This document shows, piece by piece, positions 33,481-46,185 of a stretch of 64,000 nt of DNA (its first letter is position 1; the number at the start of each line of letters is the position of its first letter). The stretch is from NCBI GenBank assembly GCA_015698045.1, contig BLAL01000059.1:997001-1061000 (forward strand), given 5' to 3'. The position numbers and the translations under genes are program-made. Below the pieces are notes generated by a model. That model worked only from the letters and a program-made list of their open reading frames with translations, searched no databases and was not told the origin of the DNA. Source of the stretch: Rhizophagus clarus (lineage: Eukaryota; Glomeromycota; Glomeromycetes; Glomerales; Glomeraceae).

Positions 33481-34680
33481 CCATTTAATTTATTCCCAAG
33501 TATTTAAAAGTGCAGGTGCGTATATTAATGTCGGCCTGTCTCCCACGATTTTTTTGTTGATAATTAATTATAGAAATCAAATTCTAGAACTAATAATAAT
33601 GTTAATACTATATTTATAGGAATGTTGTTGCACATAATATTTTACCTGTGCATTTTGGTAGAAACAGATTGGTGACATAAACAATAAGAAAGAATAACAG
33701 TAATACGGTAGAATTTCATTAATTGCATGTGATGTGACACGAAGTGCATTGGTACCATTATTAAGTATGACATTCGCACATTATAATGATCATGGCGTAT
33801 TTCGCTTCCAAAATTTTTTATTAACTAATCCAGATTTTCACAATATCTCCCGATTCCAGATGCAGATCCATCTCCCAATTTCGCTAGAGCGAAACACAGA
33901 AGTGGAGTGACGCAATATGATAACCTTAACATTCAAAAACCAAATTATAAAACCTCTTTTTAGTGATTATTGTGATTATCTAATTATAGTTGGTAATAAA
34001 ATAATAATTGAGTTCGAACATTTGCTTAAAATTCTCAGATCTTTACATTCTACACAATCAATTCATTCTACTATAATCGTAAATTTGATGATAATAAATT
34101 TTTGCTTATTGACATTCATTATACGACGAATAATTCTATTAATTTTAATATATAATAATCAGTTAAATTTAATATATTATCATATCTGATATGCGAAAAA
34201 AAAACCATGAATCTACCTTTATACCGGTTTTCAACGTGAAATTCCTTGTTTACCGTATTAAAGAACAAACATGATGATAAACCAGTATAACCGTAACTCA
34301 CCGATAGGGGGGCAAAAATGTAAACCTGTTGTTAGTTTAAAGTTCACACGCCATTTTAAATATTTTTATCATAACAATTTATGTATGAATCATGGTAATC
34401 CTTGTAAAAAATCCAAATTTTAGAGAACAGAAAAGTAAAACTTCAAACTGGTTTCATTATAATAAATATATATATACAATATTGTCACAGATTTTCATCC
34501 TACATATTATAAAATTACTTAATAAGGTAAAATGGAGTTCGGGATAAGTACGGAGTGAAATTGTCTTTTTTTGATCAGATAATAAATCAAGTATACACAA
34601 TGATTTTGTATGATCATCAAAAGTTATTATTCATTGTCGAAAAAAATAACAACACTTACATGAATGGATAAATACAATCA
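33481..34680. other. no gene seen
   Basis: AT-rich sequence. The plus frame at 33917-34189 and the minus frame at 34119-34301 overlap on opposite strands and lack features, so they are treated as chance. Confidence 0.4.
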
Positions 34681-34785
34681 TTTTTTTTTTTTTTTTTTGA
34701 CAATAAGTGGAAAAGTACAATAAATACAATAAATTCAATAAATACAATAAATACAATAAATACAATAAATACAATAAATATAATT
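34681..34785 (+). repeat. poly-T run and 9-bp microsatellite (ACAATAAAT)n
   Basis: T(18) at 34681-34698 is followed by about eight copies of ACAATAAAT from 34716 to 34785, with one TCAATAAAT variant. Confidence 0.8.
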
Positions 34786-35894
34786 TTGGACTATAATTAA
34801 ATCATTATTCCTAAAATTTAACAAGTTTATTAAAATGAAAAGAATTAAGATACTTATGGAATTTTCTAATGAAAGGGGTTTTATAATGGGTTTGATGAAC
34901 TATCAATGAAGAATTATGAGGATTATTTTCTATAAAAAGTAATCGATCGCAAGAAAGTGTTGATCAGGCGGAATTTTGATTTTATAGTAAAACATACTCA
35001 TATATTCGGAAACTAACAATCAAATGATACTTAAAAATAAGTTTACTAAATTAAAAATTTTCATATTTTTCAATCGTTTCTTCCGAAAATAAAAATAATT
35101 TTATTATTTTTGAAAAAAGCTTTTTTTATCCTCTTTTTTAACCCCTTTCTTTTGGGAATTTCAGAATTTTTAACTTAGCTTAGTTAGTTAAGTCACGTGA
35201 AAATCTTTAATCGATAATTTTTTTTTTTTTGATCAAGTTGTAAGGAATTAGAAGATTCCATCGCTTCCACCATGATAAAACTGATAAAACTTAATCTTCA
35301 AGCCAAAAAAGATTTTTTTTTTTTAAAAAAAAAAAATTTTAAATTATAAAGTTAAAATTAAAATATTACGTTAATTAAAATTAAAATTAGTGCATCCCGA
35401 AAATAACTAAAATAGGTAAAGTAAGTATTGAACGTCTAAATAAATTATTTTTATACAAAAGAAAAAAAAAATAATTAAAAAAAACTATTCGTAAAAAAAA
35501 AAAAAAAAAATTTTTTTTTTTCTCTGTTGAAACAAATCAAATCAGTGTTCTAATTTTGGCCTTTAAGCGCAAACTCGGGAAAATTTTCAAACAAATTACT
35601 AATGACCCTACCTCGGGGTCAACCGAAAAAGTACTTATAAACATTAAAATGGTTTGGACTTCCATGTAACAGTGTAACAAATTTTTTTAGATCTAATAAT
35701 GGTTAGATCATTGATCACAAAGATATATGATAATACTTGTAAATATAAATGCTAACTGGAAGGTAAAAAAAAAAAAAATTTTTTTTTTTTCCTAAAAAAA
35801 AAATAAAAAAAAAAAAAAAAAAAATAAATATTTCGAATGGGAAATATTTATTTATTTATTTGTTTTTAAAAGAAAAAAAAATTATAATATAATC
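34786..35894. other. upstream region of the intact kelch gene with many A/T blocks
   Basis: At least four long homopolymer blocks occur (about 35219, 35314-35340, 35493-35521, 35766-35823), in both T(n)A(n) and A(n)T(n) order. No upstream gene is seen. The last 80 bases before the ATG are purine/AT-rich, with no clear TATA box position. Confidence 0.4.
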
Positions 35895-36571
35895 ATGACA
35901 AAGAGTTTTTTAACGTATTTTTTATTATGGAATATAATTCAATTAATAATAAAAGGAAGTTGTCAACCATATTACCAATTTTATCCACTGAAAAGACACG
36001 ATCATACCGCTACAATTATCGATAATAAATTATATATTTTAGGAGGAAGCGGATATAGCGGTGACCATGAATTTTTTTATCTTGATGTTTCAAATAAAAT
36101 TGATACTCAACATTTATCATGGATAGATTTGTCAAATATTAATATTGTTCCTTCACATTATGGTGCAACATCAGTTGTAGGTGGTGCAAACAATAATACT
36201 TTATTCTTATATGGAGTTTATAACAGTGCAATGACTTTAGTTTATACATTTGATCCAATATTTAAAACATGGGATATTCCTACAATAACTGGTGACAATA
36301 CTATTAGAAAGCAATTTTTGACTGGCATTATAGCTAGAAATGGAAAGATGTATTTGTTCGGTAAAACATTACCAACTGGGTTAATAATTAATGATTATAC
36401 GATAGACATGGATATGCTTATTTTAGATACCATAAATTTAAATTGGGGAAAAGGAAGTTTATATAATGCTCCCACTGGAAGAGGTGACTATGGTGCTACC
36501 TTATTACCCAATCAAATTATCCTTTATATCGGTAAGCAATTTTAATTCTAAAGAGATTTCCTTTATCCCCC

Positions 36572-36604
<33 letters not shown>

Positions 36605-37349
36605 TCCATATGTGTATTACATAGGTCGGTTTGATATTAAAGAAGAATCGGCATTCCGTAGGGTAAATAAATAAATTATATATATTTATATTTATTATAA
36701 ATAAGATATTATATCGTATTATGTTATATAGTTTTATGTTATATATATATATACATACATTCATTATATAGGTATATTTATATGACACTTTTGATGATAG
36801 TTGGAGTAAAAAGGTAAGATCAATTAAGTTAAATATAAATTTGTCATTTATTATTATTTAACATTTATTTATTTAGATAACTTCGGGAAATATTGTCCCT
36901 TCAAATAGAGATTATTTCTCTCTTGTCCTTGGTTGGTATTTATTATATATAATGTTTTCTCTCTTTCTTTTTTTTCTTTCTTTCCCATTTATTTTTTTAT
37001 TTTAACAGGATTGGATGGTAGAAGCGTAATAATGTTTGGAGGAAGAGGAGAAACAGATCTTCCCTCATCTGATGCTCTTTACGTATTAGATACAATAAAT
37101 TTTAATTGGTATATTCCGAATGTCACTGGAAATATTCCAAGACCTAGATTTTGGCATAAAGCTAATATAATGGACAATTACATGCTTGTATCATTTGGTA
37201 ATTATATAATTTTTTTTCATCTATATATATTATATTTCTAACAATTTGATTTTTTAATAGGCTGCTGTTATAAAAAATCACATGAAAGTGATATTTTACT
37301 ACTTGATATTAGTAATAATAGAGGATTTAAATGGGTAACGCAAAATTAA
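35895..37349 (+). CDS. secreted kelch-repeat protein, copy 3, 349 residues, all exons open
   Basis: Exons are 35895-36531, 36625-36662, 36772-36813, 36877-36931, 37009-37197 and 37261-37349; all five introns are GT-AG and the join keeps frame. A signal peptide (LLWNIIQLIIKGSCQ) precedes five or so kelch blades: RHDHTATIIDNKLYILGG, NNNTLFLYG, LDTINLNWGKGSLY, GRSVIMFGG and DALYVLDTINFNWYI. These should fold as a beta-propeller that binds protein or sugar outside the cell. Unlike copy 1, the last exon stops five residues after the ILLLDISNN motif (WVTQN, stop). The stalk, membrane helix and cytoplasmic tail are absent, and none is visible downstream. The product would be secreted rather than membrane-bound, or the gene has recently lost its 3' end. 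Confidence 0.8.
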
Positions 37350-38478
37350 ATCAATTTATGATATATCAAAAAATGAATTTCTTCTGGAAGAAATATAACT
37401 TTAAAAAGGTCAAATATCTATATATCTAATAATGAGATTCTCCAAGCCGAGATTATCCACAAGAAACAAAACAATCTTACATGTAACAGAGAGTATTTTA
37501 AATTATCAAAAATTATCAAAATGATTTTTTTTTCTTTGTATATCAAATAATATATATTTTTTTTTTCTTTTGTATATAAAACATTTATTAATACAACAAA
37601 AACCGAGTTATTTATAGCCAAATCCAATAACTTAGTTAGAGTAGCAATACCTAACATGATTTTCTTGAGCGAAAATATTTAACTATAGTAATTAGGAATA
37701 GCATTAGCTACTGTAACACTACTCATTTGCATCAAAATATTATATCAAAGTCTTATTTTAGGCAAAATCAATGTACTGCGATATTATCATCGCGTCGTGT
37801 AACCTTATAAATTGAACATGATGATTAACAAGCTTTTTTACGCCCTCATTTATGTTTGTCAATTTCACATTGAGTTTGTGATACAGACCCATAAATGGAA
37901 ATAAAGTTCCATACTGGTATATGTTTTTATCGACCATTTTGGTAATATATATATATTATATATTTTGGAGAATATTTAATATTTTTCGCTCTTATTGATT
38001 AGGAATAACCGATAAAATAGTAGAATACGTGGATAAACTAAAATTGAAAGAGACTAACATTTGGAAATTTTGTTTGTAGATTTTCTTGATGAAAGAATGC
38101 AAAATATTTAATTTCTTGGCATTTTCTCTTATCAAATTCTCACGCTGGCATGTGGCTATTGTAGTCGCAGAATAAGCATTAAAATGTCAACTGTTTATGC
38201 ATAATATAAATAATACTATTACCTAGAATGATTTTCTTACTTAAATTGGATCCAAAATAATGTATGAACATCATTTTTTTTTTTTTTTATCTTCGATTAT
38301 CACAAATTATTAAATCTAACTTATTCTTTAGTAGGAATATCGCGGCGTTAACGATGATATGATTTTAAGGCGCCGTTGATTAAATTAAGTAATCTATTGA
38401 TTGGCTTTAATAGTGATTATAATTTTATCTAAATTAAGTTGAATTACTTTTTTGCATAACAAGATCTGTAAAATATTC
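37350..38478. other. no gene; 3' flank of kelch copy 3
   Basis: AT-rich with a T(14) run near 38276. No trace of the transmembrane exon found in copies 1 and 2. Confidence 0.45.
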
Positions 38479-38865
38479 ATGGCTTCATCATTGGTACCAA
38501 CATTTCATATGAAGATAATTTGGAATCGTGGAAAAATTGATGATCCGATTTGATTCCTTATTCGCACGTATGTATTTTTATTATTATTATTATTTATTTC
38601 TCCGTTTATTATTCATTCGCTTAATTAATTAATTTGAGTGTTTGACAATTATAGTAATTTACATTAATTCAGGCTGATAGGTTTCGACATCTCCGAGTCC
38701 CCCGGTGTAGACAGTTTGTCTGGGAGGCAATCCTCACCTAAATTAAAAACAAATTTAGTCCAATTAATCATCGCATTTTTATATGCAAATGAGCAAGCTT
38801 GTAAAAAATTAAATAAGTATATTGAGGAGAAACGTAAAAAATCAAGTTTCAGTCATGAATTGTGA
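38479..38865 (+). pseudogene. two-exon gene fragment, unrecognised (partner of 46.8 kb)
   Basis: The first exon-like piece begins MASSLVPTFHMKIIWNRG at 38479 and soon meets a stop. A GTATGT donor and a TTAATTCAG acceptor enclose an intron. The second piece (38673-38865) is open: FDISESPGVDSLSGRQSS, then LIIAFLYANEQACKKLNKYI and a stop. A related sequence lies at 46828-47100 with MVSSSVPIVPVEIAKKIDF, the same intron start and a decayed second exon. Both look like degraded members of one family, which I cannot name. Confidence 0.4.
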
Positions 38866-40650
38866 AGGGCGAGTAATTTAATTAATCTTCGACTGAAACA
38901 AGAGTATTTTTTATGATTTTGCTGTCTTAATATTTAATCGAATATTCATTAATTGTTTCCTTGAATTGAACCATACTTTTCTGATTTGATGGGAGTTAAG
39001 GATGTAAGTCATGTTTTAATGTTTTTAATTTCTGGAAAAAAAAAGAAAAATTTTTTTTTTTCCTCATTTTTTCCATAACTAGTACTTTTTCACAAAATTA
39101 TTCATTTTTAGGTCTGGAACTCCTTTAGAGGCGGACTGGTATTTCAAAGGTATAATATCTTCAAAATTTTATTTTTTTTTATTTTATTTAAATGAATGTT
39201 ACTATCAATTTTTCGAGAAAAGTGATTCCTTCCCCAAGTTTCACTTTTGTCTTTTTTTTTTTTAAAAAAAAAAAATGTAACCACAGTGTATATTAACTTA
39301 AACGATTTTAATATTGTAATTTATAGAACCATTCAAACCACCGTTACAACATTCATTCACTGTTACGGGCTTACAACATTCACTTACAACTTAAATTTAT
39401 TATTTAAGTGAATTAACTAAAGAAAGGTGGAAATTGATTGAGTCGAAACCAACGAGATGATTTTATCGCTCGTCTGATAATTTGATATTCAAAATTGGAC
39501 GATCATCTGAAGGTTATTAATGCCTTAGAGCAAATTAGAGAAACTCATAACATGATTTAAGGTCCATACGAAACCCTTGTGGGCCATCAAGAATTCAAAC
39601 TCGAAACCTCCTCATAGAAAATCAAATCACGAGTTTGAAAAAAATGACAAAATAATATTTTTTTTTGTTAATCTTTTATCTAAAAAGAAATATGGAAACA
39701 GAAAGCAAAAAAAAGATTATCGAAACAAACTACAAATTCTGATTCTGGAGAAATTTTCATAGTTGCACTGAATAAGAGTTTATTAAACCCTCACCTATCG
39801 TACGAACCTGAGAATAGAAGGATAGATAACCTTATCTTTTGTTTTTCGGTCAATAGTTGCGTTAACTACAGCCAATGAATATCGAATAGTTAAGTATTAT
39901 TTATTAAATACTTCAGCACATGCGAAATAAGCTATTTGGTATGTATATATAAGTTATTTATTTTGAGTTATTTTCATAAGGAACTGTTAAAGATTAGCTA
40001 AATATTTCCATTTTCCATGCAAATTAATTGTCTGGGGTGTAACGAACGGCATTCCACTGTCATGCAGATGTTTTTTTTTGCGACACAATTTGTAACTCCA
40101 ATCGGATAATTAATTATATAACTATGATTTCCGTTTACCTAGTATAATAGTAAATTGCTATTATAGTATTTAATAAAAAACTATTTAATTTGTGCTATAT
40201 TTAATTCCGGTAAATTATTCCTTCCTTGCGCATTTTTTAAAGTAAAACACACGTAATACAATAATAAGTTATCGAATAAAATTAAGATTTTTGGTCATAA
40301 TACACGAAAATATTTAATTAATATTGATAAAGAATTTTAAAGTCAAAACTCGATGATAAACTAATTTAGGCCATTAACGCTTTTTTATAAATTTTGCGCG
40401 GTAAGCCCATACCACCTAATTCAAATCAGAAGCTAAGATAAAACTTATTTTAATTTGATTGGTCATTATCTTTTTCTAACACGGTCAACTCTATAAATAA
40501 ATGCTCCTACTATATATACCTTCAATAATCTGAACCCAAGTTTTATAACTATTTTAATAAATGTGTACCCTCTTTAAATGCATATAGTTCAAGTTATAGA
40601 GAGTTGACTATATATAAGTCTAGTTTTTAAATATTTACATAAGAAATATT
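38866..40650. other. no gene; scattered coding-like words
   Basis: T(n)A(n)-type blocks lie at 39045 and 39250-39275. 39480-39560 reads KLDDHLKVINALEQIRETHN before a stop and may be a short gene relic. Direct ACAACATTCA words occur near 39345-39385. Nothing else. Confidence 0.35.
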
Positions 40651-40980
40651 CTAACATTTTGTTGTAAATCTTTCGATTCCTTTCATTTACTAAATTATAA
40701 TTTTTTTGATTCAGGTAGCGTCGTTAAGTCTTTTTAACATTTTATTGTAAACCTTTTGATTCCTTTCATTTGCTAAATTCTAGGTTTTCTTATTATATAT
40801 AAATATATTTTTTTTGATTTTCAGGTAGCGTCGTTGAGTCTTTTTTCAAAATACTTCTATATCGATACAAACAATAATAATAATTCATTTCTACATGATT
40901 TTTTCCAATATCATAACTTAGTTATCCAATAAGTTCAGCTCATTTCTACATGATCTTTTCCAATATCATAACTTAGTTAA
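40651..40980 (+). repeat. two adjacent local tandem duplications
   Basis: A unit of roughly 83 bases (AACATTTTGTTGTAAATC through CAGGTAGCGTCGTTAAGTC) at 40652 repeats at 40735 with an AT-rich insertion. A second unit of about 55 bases (CATTTCTACATGATTTTTTC through CATAACTTAGTTA) at 40886 repeats at 40941. Confidence 0.7.
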
Positions 40981-41590
40981 GCTTTTTTCTTTATCATTCT
41001 GCTTTAGTTTTGCGAGTCTGATAGTCTGATAGCATCATCATCTTTTATACCATATTTTAATTTTACATTTTCACCCTTAACTTTTAGAATTTTCACTTTT
41101 CAGTAAATCAACAAAAATGTGATTGTACTGTAGATTGTATCCTTGGTAATAGCATTTATATATCTACGATACTTATTCAATTAAAAATTACTTTAAATGA
41201 ATTTATATAAGAATTCACATAGTTAAGTAGATATTAAAAATCCCAATTAGATATCTATAATACAATAATTACATTACGTAACTTTCGGTCATGTATTTTA
41301 CTTTAAATCGATGATTCGAAAAAGTAGATACAATTATGCGAAAGAATTATGAACTCTTTTATTGGTTTTAACGAGGTGTCACTTTCTGTATACTGTAATT
41401 CACACGAGTACTGTAATTCACGCGATAAAAGAAACTAATGATCGCGCAATTAATCAACTTAAAGTTATTTAATGATTTTTTCTTAAATTCTAAATGAACT
41501 TAAAAAGTGATAAAGTCGGTAAAGTGGAAGTTAAAGTCAAAGAAATGACGTACGTAAAAGAATATTTGGAATTGAATTTGAATAAGTTCT
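40981..41590. other. no gene seen
   Basis: AT-rich. A short plus-strand frame starting at 41494 runs into the inverted repeat arm at 41590-41660 and has no other support. Confidence 0.35.
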
Positions 41591-42720
41591 CAAGGTATAA
41601 TGCATGGCTCTTTGGGGTGGTAAATGGACTAATAAAATCAAACATATGTATAGTCTCACGTGAAATTCACTATTACAGATTTTTTTGATGAAAATTTATG
41701 CCGATCATTTTTTAATACATTTTTTCGGAAATGCCGGTATTTTTAAAATTAGTACATATAAAATTTGCCGAAATTACATATTAATTCGGAAATGCCAGTA
41801 ATTTTAAAATAAAGTTGGTCGAAATTTTAGCAAAATTGTAACATTATACTAAAAGCAATTATTTAAATTTATTTTCCAAACATCTGTTCAAAGAGATTTG
41901 ACACTTGAATTTCGCTATTTAATCGATTTTCTTGCATCACCTCTTTTGATTTTCTTCTTTGCGAACGAATTTCTTTAAGTCCATCTTTAAGGGATCTTTT
42001 AGATTTTCTTTATCAAGATTTATTGTAGTTAATCTTAATTTTGATTCCTTGAGATTCTCTGTCATATTAGAATGCGTCTTTAAATCCAATTTATTAAATA
42101 ATCCTTCAACTTGCTGTTGGTGGATAATATTAAAATAAATTCTAGTTTTTACAAATTCATAAATACAAGGGTAATGGCATAAAAATGGATTTTCCACCAA
42201 ACAAAATTCTTCAAACTCATGCCGAAACAATCATTTTGTAATAACAGTGCTGAGGCATTATTCCCATTAAAAAATCCGAAATCCTAAAAGTTCGATAAAA
42301 TGAGCTCTTTTAGTTTTTATGCAATATTAAATGATTAAATAAATAAGAAAACAGAAATAGAGCGCTTTTTTTCAATAATACTCTAGAAACAGTTTTTCAC
42401 CATAGACGAAATATTATAAAGCCTATTTCATGACTTTTATGTTTCTTTTCCGGAAAAAGCTTTCTATTACATGAAAGAGGCAGTTATTTACAATACCTTT
42501 GCAGAATTTGAAGCGAGTGTTATGAGAAGAATTTAAAGTTATCAAAGTTTAAAAATACATCAATTTTAATAGGGAATTTATTATTGAATAGCTTAAATAC
42601 GACGATCATTAATTAAAAATCTAGCATATAGTAAATCTTATAGGACGATGCATATGTTTGATTTTATTAGCCCATTTACCACCCCAATGGCTCTTGGCTC
42701 TTGGCGTTAAGATGCAGGTG
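41590..42720. repeat. inverted pair enclosing a transposon-like fragment
   Basis: GCATGGCTCTTTGGGGTGGT and the following AAATGGACTAATAAAATCAAAC on the plus strand (41600-41660) match the reverse complement of about 42690-42625 (ATTGGGGTGGTAAATGGGCT and so on). Some 1 kb lies between the arms. The arrangement could be the ends of an element or two inverted copies of an unrelated fragment. Confidence 0.5.
41937..42230 (-). pseudogene. 97-residue fragment, possibly transposon-derived
   Basis: The open frame contains FEEFCLVENPFLCHYPCIYE and HQQQVEGLFNKLDLKTHSNM, ending in a Lys/Glu-rich tail. The QQQVEGLFNKxDxKTHxNM pattern seems familiar from repetitive Rhizophagus proteins, but I cannot name the family. 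It lacks any complete domain. Confidence 0.35.
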
Positions 42721-43985
42721 AAAGAATTATGATAAAATCAATCATATAAAATTTAAACATTTTATCCTATAAAAAATAAAGAAAAAAAAAGGAATATTAA
42801 ATCTAACTAAATAAATCAAAAAAAAAAAAAAAAGCTTGACGTCGGAATTCTAAATTCTTTTATACGTTTTCCAGTTTACGTACATGATTTGAAATAAACC
42901 AAATGTGGTATGAACTCTTTATCGATATATAATTTTTAATATGTAAAAGCAAAGATGAATTGGTAATGGGTTCGAGCCTTAACTCAAATAAGAGTTGCTA
43001 CTTCGCTATTTAAGTTACCAAGTAATATTCGTATTATTTTTTTGAAAATTCAGAATACTATTTAAATATAATACTGCAAATAATATCAAAGATTCTAATT
43101 CGGGAGAATCAAAGATAATCAGATACTAAAGATACTTCAACTTTTAAGAAACGAAAAAAAACGGAGAAATCGAAGATATAATATCTGATACATTATTGTT
43201 TTGTTTTTTTGACTTGCAATGTTATAAAATATCAAGTAATAATCACGCAATAAACACTGTATCTATTAAATGGATACATATAATTTTTAAAACAATTCTT
43301 GTCACGATGAAAATATGTAATTGTTACTCGTTAGCCCAACTGATAATGTAAACGATACTAAAAGGTTCGTTCGTCTAAAGATCAGACGAAAATAGTAGAG
43401 TTGCACGGATACTTACTTCTCTACTCTCTTAGTTCGAATTACTAACCGATTACATCTATGACTGTTATTTCACGTTCCAATAGTTCCAGTATCTGCAATC
43501 CTAACTTTTTAGGCGTAAAGGTAAAATCGAATTAGGATAATCCGATATAATAAATTATTCGAAACGGTCAAAATTCAATATGAAAATAAAAAATCAGAGA
43601 AATAAAAATTTACATGAAATAGGTGTATTTTTATTATTCAAAAAGATTACTTTTATTAATTTATACATTTCATTTTAAAGCGTATTCATTAATTTACAGC
43701 TCAAATCACATATGCGCAATCATTTCAACAACTACGCTTACTGAGTTTTGAGAAATTAAAGTAGAATTTGATGGATTAATAAGTTATGATAACCGCATAT
43801 AATGATAGCATACTGTTGAATATAATAACTTACTTACATCACAGTATATCATTGCTAATGACAATAGATGATTTTGTTGCGCAATCATTGCGAACACGGG
43901 TAAAACATAAGTAAATAATGGTGATATTTCTTGCGTTTGTAATTGATGTTTTCTAGTATGATTATATATAGTGTTTTCATCTACA
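42721..43985. other. no gene; possible small foldback
   Basis: TTGGTAA (42959) and TTACCAA (43015) pair around a GGTTCGAGCC word and an inner CTTAA/TTAAG stem. This looks superficially tRNA-like, but the arms do not match a cloverleaf. The rest is AT-rich downstream flank of the minus-strand gene that ends at 43990. Confidence 0.35.
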
Positions 43986-43989
43986 CTTT

Positions 43990-46185
43990 TCAATAATTTA
44001 TCCAAAATTCTTGAGGAAATAAATTTCTCATAATATTCCAATGTTCAAAAGCTGATAGATGTTGTAATTTGTCCAAAGGATTATTTAAATCCGTAATGAT
44101 ATCCGTTATGTTGTTCAATTTGCTTAAATCAATTGTCCATTGCATAAAATTTTCCAACATATATTCTCTCATCGCACTATCCATAAAATCATCATTTGTT
44201 GGTTTTCTAAAAATTATTGGTTTGGTTGAGGCAAAAAAAACCTTTAAAAAATATGTATACATAAAAAATTAATAATTAATATTAAATTGAATAATGATAA
44301 AAATTAAGACGGAATATATATACCATGTTTTGAAATGAACCTTTTTCTGATGGACCTTCCCTAAAACATTTGTAATATGGAAAAACTGCATTAATTGTAT
44401 TTTTTACTAATGCTAAATTTTCAGAATGTGGCCATTTTTCAGATCCAACAAAATTCTATAATTTTAAATATCCAAAATTAATATTTACTACACAGAATTC
44501 CTTCATTTTTTTTTTTTTTTTTTTTTTTTATTAACTCACCAAAGCTAAAATACCATCTTTCTTGAGAATCCTCTTAATCTGTACTAAAGCCTCTAAAGAA
44601 AATAATGAAGAAGGAACAGAACCACCAGTAAACACATCATGTAAAACATAATCATAAGATTGAGAATGTTCTTCATTTATAAATCTTCTTCCATCTTGAA
44701 TATATATATTGTGCTTGGGTTCAAGACCAAAATAATTTGTCGCGAAATCATAAACTGCAGGGTCCAATTCTACTATATTTAATAAAACATTATGTGCTTG
44801 TAATGAATTTGCTGATACTCCAATTCCTAGACCACTAAACAACAATAAAAAAAGATTCTTCTAATAAAATAAAATAAAAAAATTTTAAATAAAAAAAAGA
44901 ATAACAATGAACTTGCATTTGAAGTGCTCTTTCTTGTCCAACTTGATTCCGATTTTCTATTAATCTTACAGCTGAAAATTACAAGCGATTAAATATTAAA
45001 ATACTTTACGATATCTATATTTTTCTTATTTTTTTTTTTTTTTTTGATCCTACCTTCTAAAAAATAGAAAGACCCAAATACCGAGTCGTTTGTGTTTCTA
45101 TAAATGCCTCCTATTAAAGAATGTCCTGCACGCATTACACGTATATTCCGAGGTTTTATTTCTTCAATAATTTCAATCCATCCGGTAATTGATTCATTTC
45201 GTGCAAGAACTGTATATTCTATGTCATTTACAATTGATTTCTAAAAAAATCAAACCAATTTAAAAATTTTCCTTAAACAACCATATTCTGAATATATAAA
45301 AAATTAACTAACCTGTAAAATTCCAGTATTACAGTGTGGATTAAAATTAGAATTATATAGTGCAATTACTACGATAAATATTTGTGGTAATAATAAAACA
45401 CTTGTTGATCGAATTTTATTAGATAAAGAAACATCAACTAATTTTTTATATCTTTGAGCTGCATCTTCAACTAAATTCATTTCACCATAAGTTTTTAATA
45501 AATATTTAAAAAGTGCACCAATTAAAGATATTAATATACTTGCAAAATACAATCTATGGCAAGTTTTACCCCTTGTTTCTATATTATAAAGAACATAAGT
45601 TACTGTTACAGTTATAGTAATATACATAGCAATGTAAGGAGCCCATTTTATTGCTGGGAAATGTTGTTCCTTTGATAAACGAGCACAAACTATTGTATTA
45701 AGATATCCTAATAAGAACATGACTGGATAAGCCAGCCCAAGCTGCGTAACATGAGGTCCAATATATGGTCCAAGTATTTCACTAAGTCTATATAAAACCT
45801 TAATAATTAGTGGAGATAATGCTAACATAATTCCGCACAAATCAATACCAAATATTAATGCTCTAGATAATTTTTCATCCCTAATTTTTGAAGTTAAATC
45901 TTTTGATTTAGCTACGAGTCCGATTCCGATTATAATACCAAAAAATAACGAAGCAAAAACTGCTTGATCAAAATATAATGTCGAAAAAACATTTCCATAA
46001 ACTGGTTCAATGTATCGAGGAGATACTTGAAGAATTGTTGATGCCAAGATTGGGGTAAGTAACAATAATGTTGTTCTAGGTAATGTCCATAATTGTATTA
46101 TAGAGAAAACACGTTCATCCTCTTGTTTTTGTGAAGGAGATGATGATGATGATTGTTGAACATTTCGTTGTCTTCGTCTCGACAT
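43990..46185 (-). CDS. polytopic membrane protein with spermidine-synthase-like C-terminal domain, 607 residues
   Basis: Six exons: 46185-45313, 45240-45054, 44971-44913, 44860-44540, 44455-44324 and 44241-43990; the joined frame is open. All introns are GT-AG, though exon 3 uses a weak GTTCAT donor. The start MSRRRQRNVQ is preferred over an ATG at 46353, because the segment between resembles leader with an intron (GTAGAT to TTTTGTAG). Residues 1-290 hold a Ser-rich head and about seven transmembrane helices. Residues ~300-600 form a Rossmann domain with SGLGIGVSAN (SAM/dcSAM loop), NIVELDP, IQDGRRF and YDYVLHDVFTGG. The C-terminal HWNIMRNLFPQEFW also suits the family. Membrane-fused spermidine-synthase-like proteins of this kind occur in fungi; aminopropyltransferase activity is not proven, and methyltransferase is an alternative. 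Confidence 0.85.

Noticed and set aside
42959..43021. tRNA-like foldback with GGTTCGAGCC
   Set aside because: Pairing ends TTGGTAA/TTACCAA exist, but D, anticodon and T arms do not fall in cloverleaf positions.
43784..44041. 85-codon minus-strand frame overlapping the end of the spermidine-synthase-like gene
   Set aside because: The true frame ends naturally at 43990 with HWNIMRNLFPQEFW; the overlap frame has no splice site or family feature.
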